From UBA6926 sp045562535 (lineage in GTDB: Bacteria; Chloroflexota; Dehalococcoidia; UBA6926): a DNA stretch of 64,000 nt. The stretch covers positions 33,732-97,731 of the forward strand of contig JBJKVP010000001.1 in the NCBI GenBank assembly GCA_045562535.1. The letters are read 5' to 3'. A program made the translations under genes and the position numbers. Shown here one piece after another: positions 62,021 to 64,000 of the stretch. The notes under the pieces were generated by a model. It had not been told where the DNA came from and searched no databases. It saw only the letters and a list, made by a program, of their open reading frames with translations. The number at the start of each line of letters is the position of its first letter. Position 1 is the stretch's first letter.

Positions 62021-63154
62021 ATGGCAAGTAAATTGAGAACCCCACTATGTGATTTGCTAGGTATGGAGTATCCGATATTCCTAGCTGGAATGGCTGTAGG
62101 TGGTATTCAAGAAACAGCCCCAACTCCAATAAAATTAGTAGCTGCTGTTTCAAACGCCGGAGGGCTAGGTGTATTAGGTGATAGTTTCCGAACCCTAGAT
62201 GAGATGGATGAGGGTATTAAAGAACTAAAAAAACTCACTAATGGTCGACCTTATGGCGTTGATTTTCTGCTACCAGCAACAAGAGCAGACGTCACTGCAA
62301 CTAGTAACCAAGAGGTATTTGAACAAATATTAAAAGATTACCCTGGGCACGTTGCAGTGATGAAAGAAATCATAAAACAAGAAGGCCTGGAAGAAGCAGA
62401 TGTTTCCGAAGGGGAGCCGATGTCTACAGATCTTCTAAAACGAAAGATCGAAGTAGTTCTCGATAACAAAGTCCCCGTTTTCGCAGCAGCAACTGGAGAA
62501 CCTCCTGAGTGGTTCACCGACAGAGGCCACCAAATGGGTATGCAATTTATCGGAATGTGTGGAGCAGTAAGACATGCTGAACGGCAGGTAGCTGCTAATG
62601 TCGACATCATAACTGCGCAGGGAACTGAAGCTGGAGGCCACACTGGTAATATTTCAACATTTGTTTTGGTACCTCAAATTGTTCGAGCGATATCGCCAAG
62701 ACCAGTTCTTGCCGCCGGAGGAATTGGATCGGGCAGACATGTTGCAGCTTCTCTCGCTCTAGGAGCGCAAGGAGTATGGGTGGGCACCGCTTTCCTAGCA
62801 TCCGAAGAAACTAATATTCCTGAAGATCATCAAAACCAAATTCTATCGGGAAGATCTGAACAATTTACGACAAGTAAATTCTCATCTGGAAAACAACAAA
62901 GATCATTCCATAATTTGGTTAAAGATGCTTGGGTAGAATCAGGTTTGCAAGCGCTGCCAATGCCACTTCAAGGAATACTGATGGAACCTATGACACAAGC
63001 GGCAAAAAAGATAGGCCGTTGGGATCTTGTAGGGAACCCCTCTGGACAAGTAAGTGGTATGTTATCAGAACGACGACCAGCAAAAACTATATTGATGGAA
63101 ATGGTAGATGAAGCTGAAGATACCATCGAATCGATGCAACAAAATCTTAAATAG
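62021..63154 (+). CDS. Nitronate monooxygenase-family FMN protein, copy 2
   Basis: A 377-residue paralogue of the preceding gene with the same order of motifs: RTPLCDLLGMEYPIFLAGMA, AAVSNAGGLGVLGD, AQGTEAGGHTGNISTF with the active-site His, and AAGGIGSGRHVAASLALGAQ. I choose ATG 62021, nine bases after AAGGAGG (62005-62011). An in-frame TTG at 62012 touches that site and cannot use it. The tandem pair shares an unusual acidic insert (residues about 100-150) before the catalytic part, suggesting a recent duplication with divergence. Confidence 0.88.
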   Translation: MASKLRTPLCDLLGMEYPIFLAGMAVGGIQETAPTPIKLVAAVSNAGGLGVLGDSFRTLDEMDEGIKELKKLTNGRPYGVDFLLPATRADVTATSNQEVFEQILKDYPGHVAVMKEIIKQEGLEEADVSEGEPMSTDLLKRKIEVVLDNKVPVFAAATGEPPEWFTDRGHQMGMQFIGMCGAVRHAERQVAANVDIITAQGTEAGGHTGNISTFVLVPQIVRAISPRPVLAAGGIGSGRHVAASLALGAQGVWVGTAFLASEETNIPEDHQNQILSGRSEQFTTSKFSSGKQQRSFHNLVKDAWVESGLQALPMPLQGILMEPMTQAAKKIGRWDLVGNPSGQVSGMLSERRPAKTILMEMVDEAEDTIESMQQNLK

Positions 63155-63202
63155 AAAATTAGGTTTAATCAAATACAAGGGTGCACACTATAAAAAGTGC
63201 AG

Positions 63203-63991
63203 CTAAATAAGTCCTGCGCCCAAACTTAAACCTATTGAAACAAGCATGATTCCAACTAAAAGTCGCACTTTTTCCATGGTTACTTTTTGCACAAATTTAG
63301 AGCTAGTGTATGTTCCGACGAAAGCAGCTATTGTAGCTACTGCGACCAAGTTAATGCTATTACCTTCAGCAACAGCTGAAAAATCATCAGAGAAAAATGT
63401 AACCCCATATACTATTATTCTAGATACATCCACAATCATCGCACAAACAGCAGCTGTCCCAACGAATGAACTTGTATCAAGTCCAGTCTTAGCTAAGACT
63501 GCTGCCCTAAGAGCACCTTGGTGACCCGAAAGGCCTCCAAAGAAACCAGAAACGCCTCCTCCAAGCGGAATGAATTTTCTCGGCAATTCTAGTTTTCGCA
63601 AAGCAGGTATCAACTCAAATGCTGCAAAAGACAGAATTAGAATTGCTATAACTAAATTCAAGGTAGTTACGCTAAAATCATTTCCTCCAAGGTTGTAATT
63701 ACCCAAAGGAGCAACATCAGATATTTGCACCAAAAGTAATGCTCCCAAAACTGCCATTACCGCTGCTGGAAGCCCAAAAGCAAACACTGTTTTCAAGTCT
63801 GCTTTTTTCCCAACGATGATTATCTTAAAAAAGTTGTTTGCAAGGTGAACAAACGCAGTAGAAGCAACCGCTACAGGTATTGGGAAAAATAGCGCAAAAA
63901 CTGGCATTAATAAAGTACCAAGACCAAATCCAGAGTAAAGAGCAAGCCCTGATACTAATAAAGCTGCTAATGCGACTGCAACGTAATCCAT
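63203..63991 (-). CDS. TauE/SafE-family permease
   Basis: A 262-residue membrane protein with eight predicted segments. SGFGLGTLLMPVFALFFPIPVAVASTAFVH is interpreted as the first TauE/SafE repeat, and FIPLGGGVSGFFGGLSGHQGALRA as the second. The family exports sulfite, sulfoacetate or other small sulfur and organic anions. The gene ends the window region nine bases from the edge and is complete. It is convergent with the nitronate monooxygenase genes. Confidence 0.88.
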   Translation of the reverse strand: MDYVAVALAALLVSGLALYSGFGLGTLLMPVFALFFPIPVAVASTAFVHLANNFFKIIIVGKKADLKTVFAFGLPAAVMAVLGALLLVQISDVAPLGNYNLGGNDFSVTTLNLVIAILILSFAAFELIPALRKLELPRKFIPLGGGVSGFFGGLSGHQGALRAAVLAKTGLDTSSFVGTAAVCAMIVDVSRIIVYGVTFFSDDFSAVAEGNSINLVAVATIAAFVGTYTSSKFVQKVTMEKVRLLVGIMLVSIGLSLGAGLI

Positions 63992-64000
63992 ATAATTTCC

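Overview
The window is 64 kb of AT-rich, gene-dense bacterial chromosome. Intergenic gaps are short (no gene-free stretch reaches 300 bases), convergent genes almost touch or overlap, and TTG starts are fairly common. I see no insertion sequence, phage gene, CRISPR array or plasmid function. The gene mix suggests a marine, SAR202-like Chloroflexota/Dehalococcoidia bacterium: tandem FMN nitronate monooxygenases, enoyl-CoA hydratases and an acyl-CoA ligase, a lone xanthine-dehydrogenase-type molybdoenzyme, MFS carriers, and an AhcY/MetK methyl cycle. This is inference from gene content; no 16S rRNA is present to confirm it.

Region 1 (1-21.4 kb) is a surface-polysaccharide locus, nearly all on the + strand and closely packed. 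It opens with the end of a heptose-kinase-like GHMP kinase and a GDP-fucose-synthase-like reductase. A split transketolase, a second such reductase and an aldo/keto reductase follow. Next come three glycosyltransferases, a Wzx-like flippase, a short UDP-sugar dehydrogenase-like protein, two DegT aminotransferases, a Gfo/Idh oxidoreductase, a second aldo/keto reductase and a WcaJ-type initiating transferase. A two-gene thiamine-dependent E1 alpha/beta pair, a WbpM-type dehydratase, a methyltransferase, a hexapeptide acyltransferase and a metallo-beta-lactamase-fold protein complete the locus. Two separate thiamine carboligase modules among sugar genes, with no E2/E3 partners, suggest synthesis of a carbon-branched or carbon-extended sugar. 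This is the most interesting system in the window.

Region 2 (21.5-34.5 kb) carries envelope precursor supply and housekeeping: LysE-type exporter, a DUF3784-like membrane protein, GlmS, an archaeal-type UppP, YvcK/GlmR, GlmU, an alpha/beta hydrolase, an MFS carrier, an O-antigen ligase/polymerase-like protein, Apt and a MetF-like reductase. Two tRNAs (Gly-CCC, Gln-TTG) with encoded CCA ends follow at 34.6-34.8 kb.

Region 3 (35-50.5 kb) has an amidohydrolase with a molybdenum hydroxylase large subunit, DinB, an MFS carrier, an ABC exporter pair, a PLP aminotransferase and TrmI. It also has a solitary 5S rRNA with its own -10 box, a large VWA protein, a YtcJ-like amidohydrolase, an inositol-monophosphatase-family enzyme and a sugar nucleotidyltransferase.

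Region 4 (50.5-64 kb) has the AhcY-thioesterase-MetK group, a phosphotransferase/AAA fusion, a rhodanese and an amt-PII nitrogen operon. Five 11-bp-phased GTTAC-like units lie upstream of that operon. A + strand acyl-CoA block follows (two enoyl-CoA hydratases, AMP-forming ligase, two nitronate monooxygenases), then a TauE/SafE permease.
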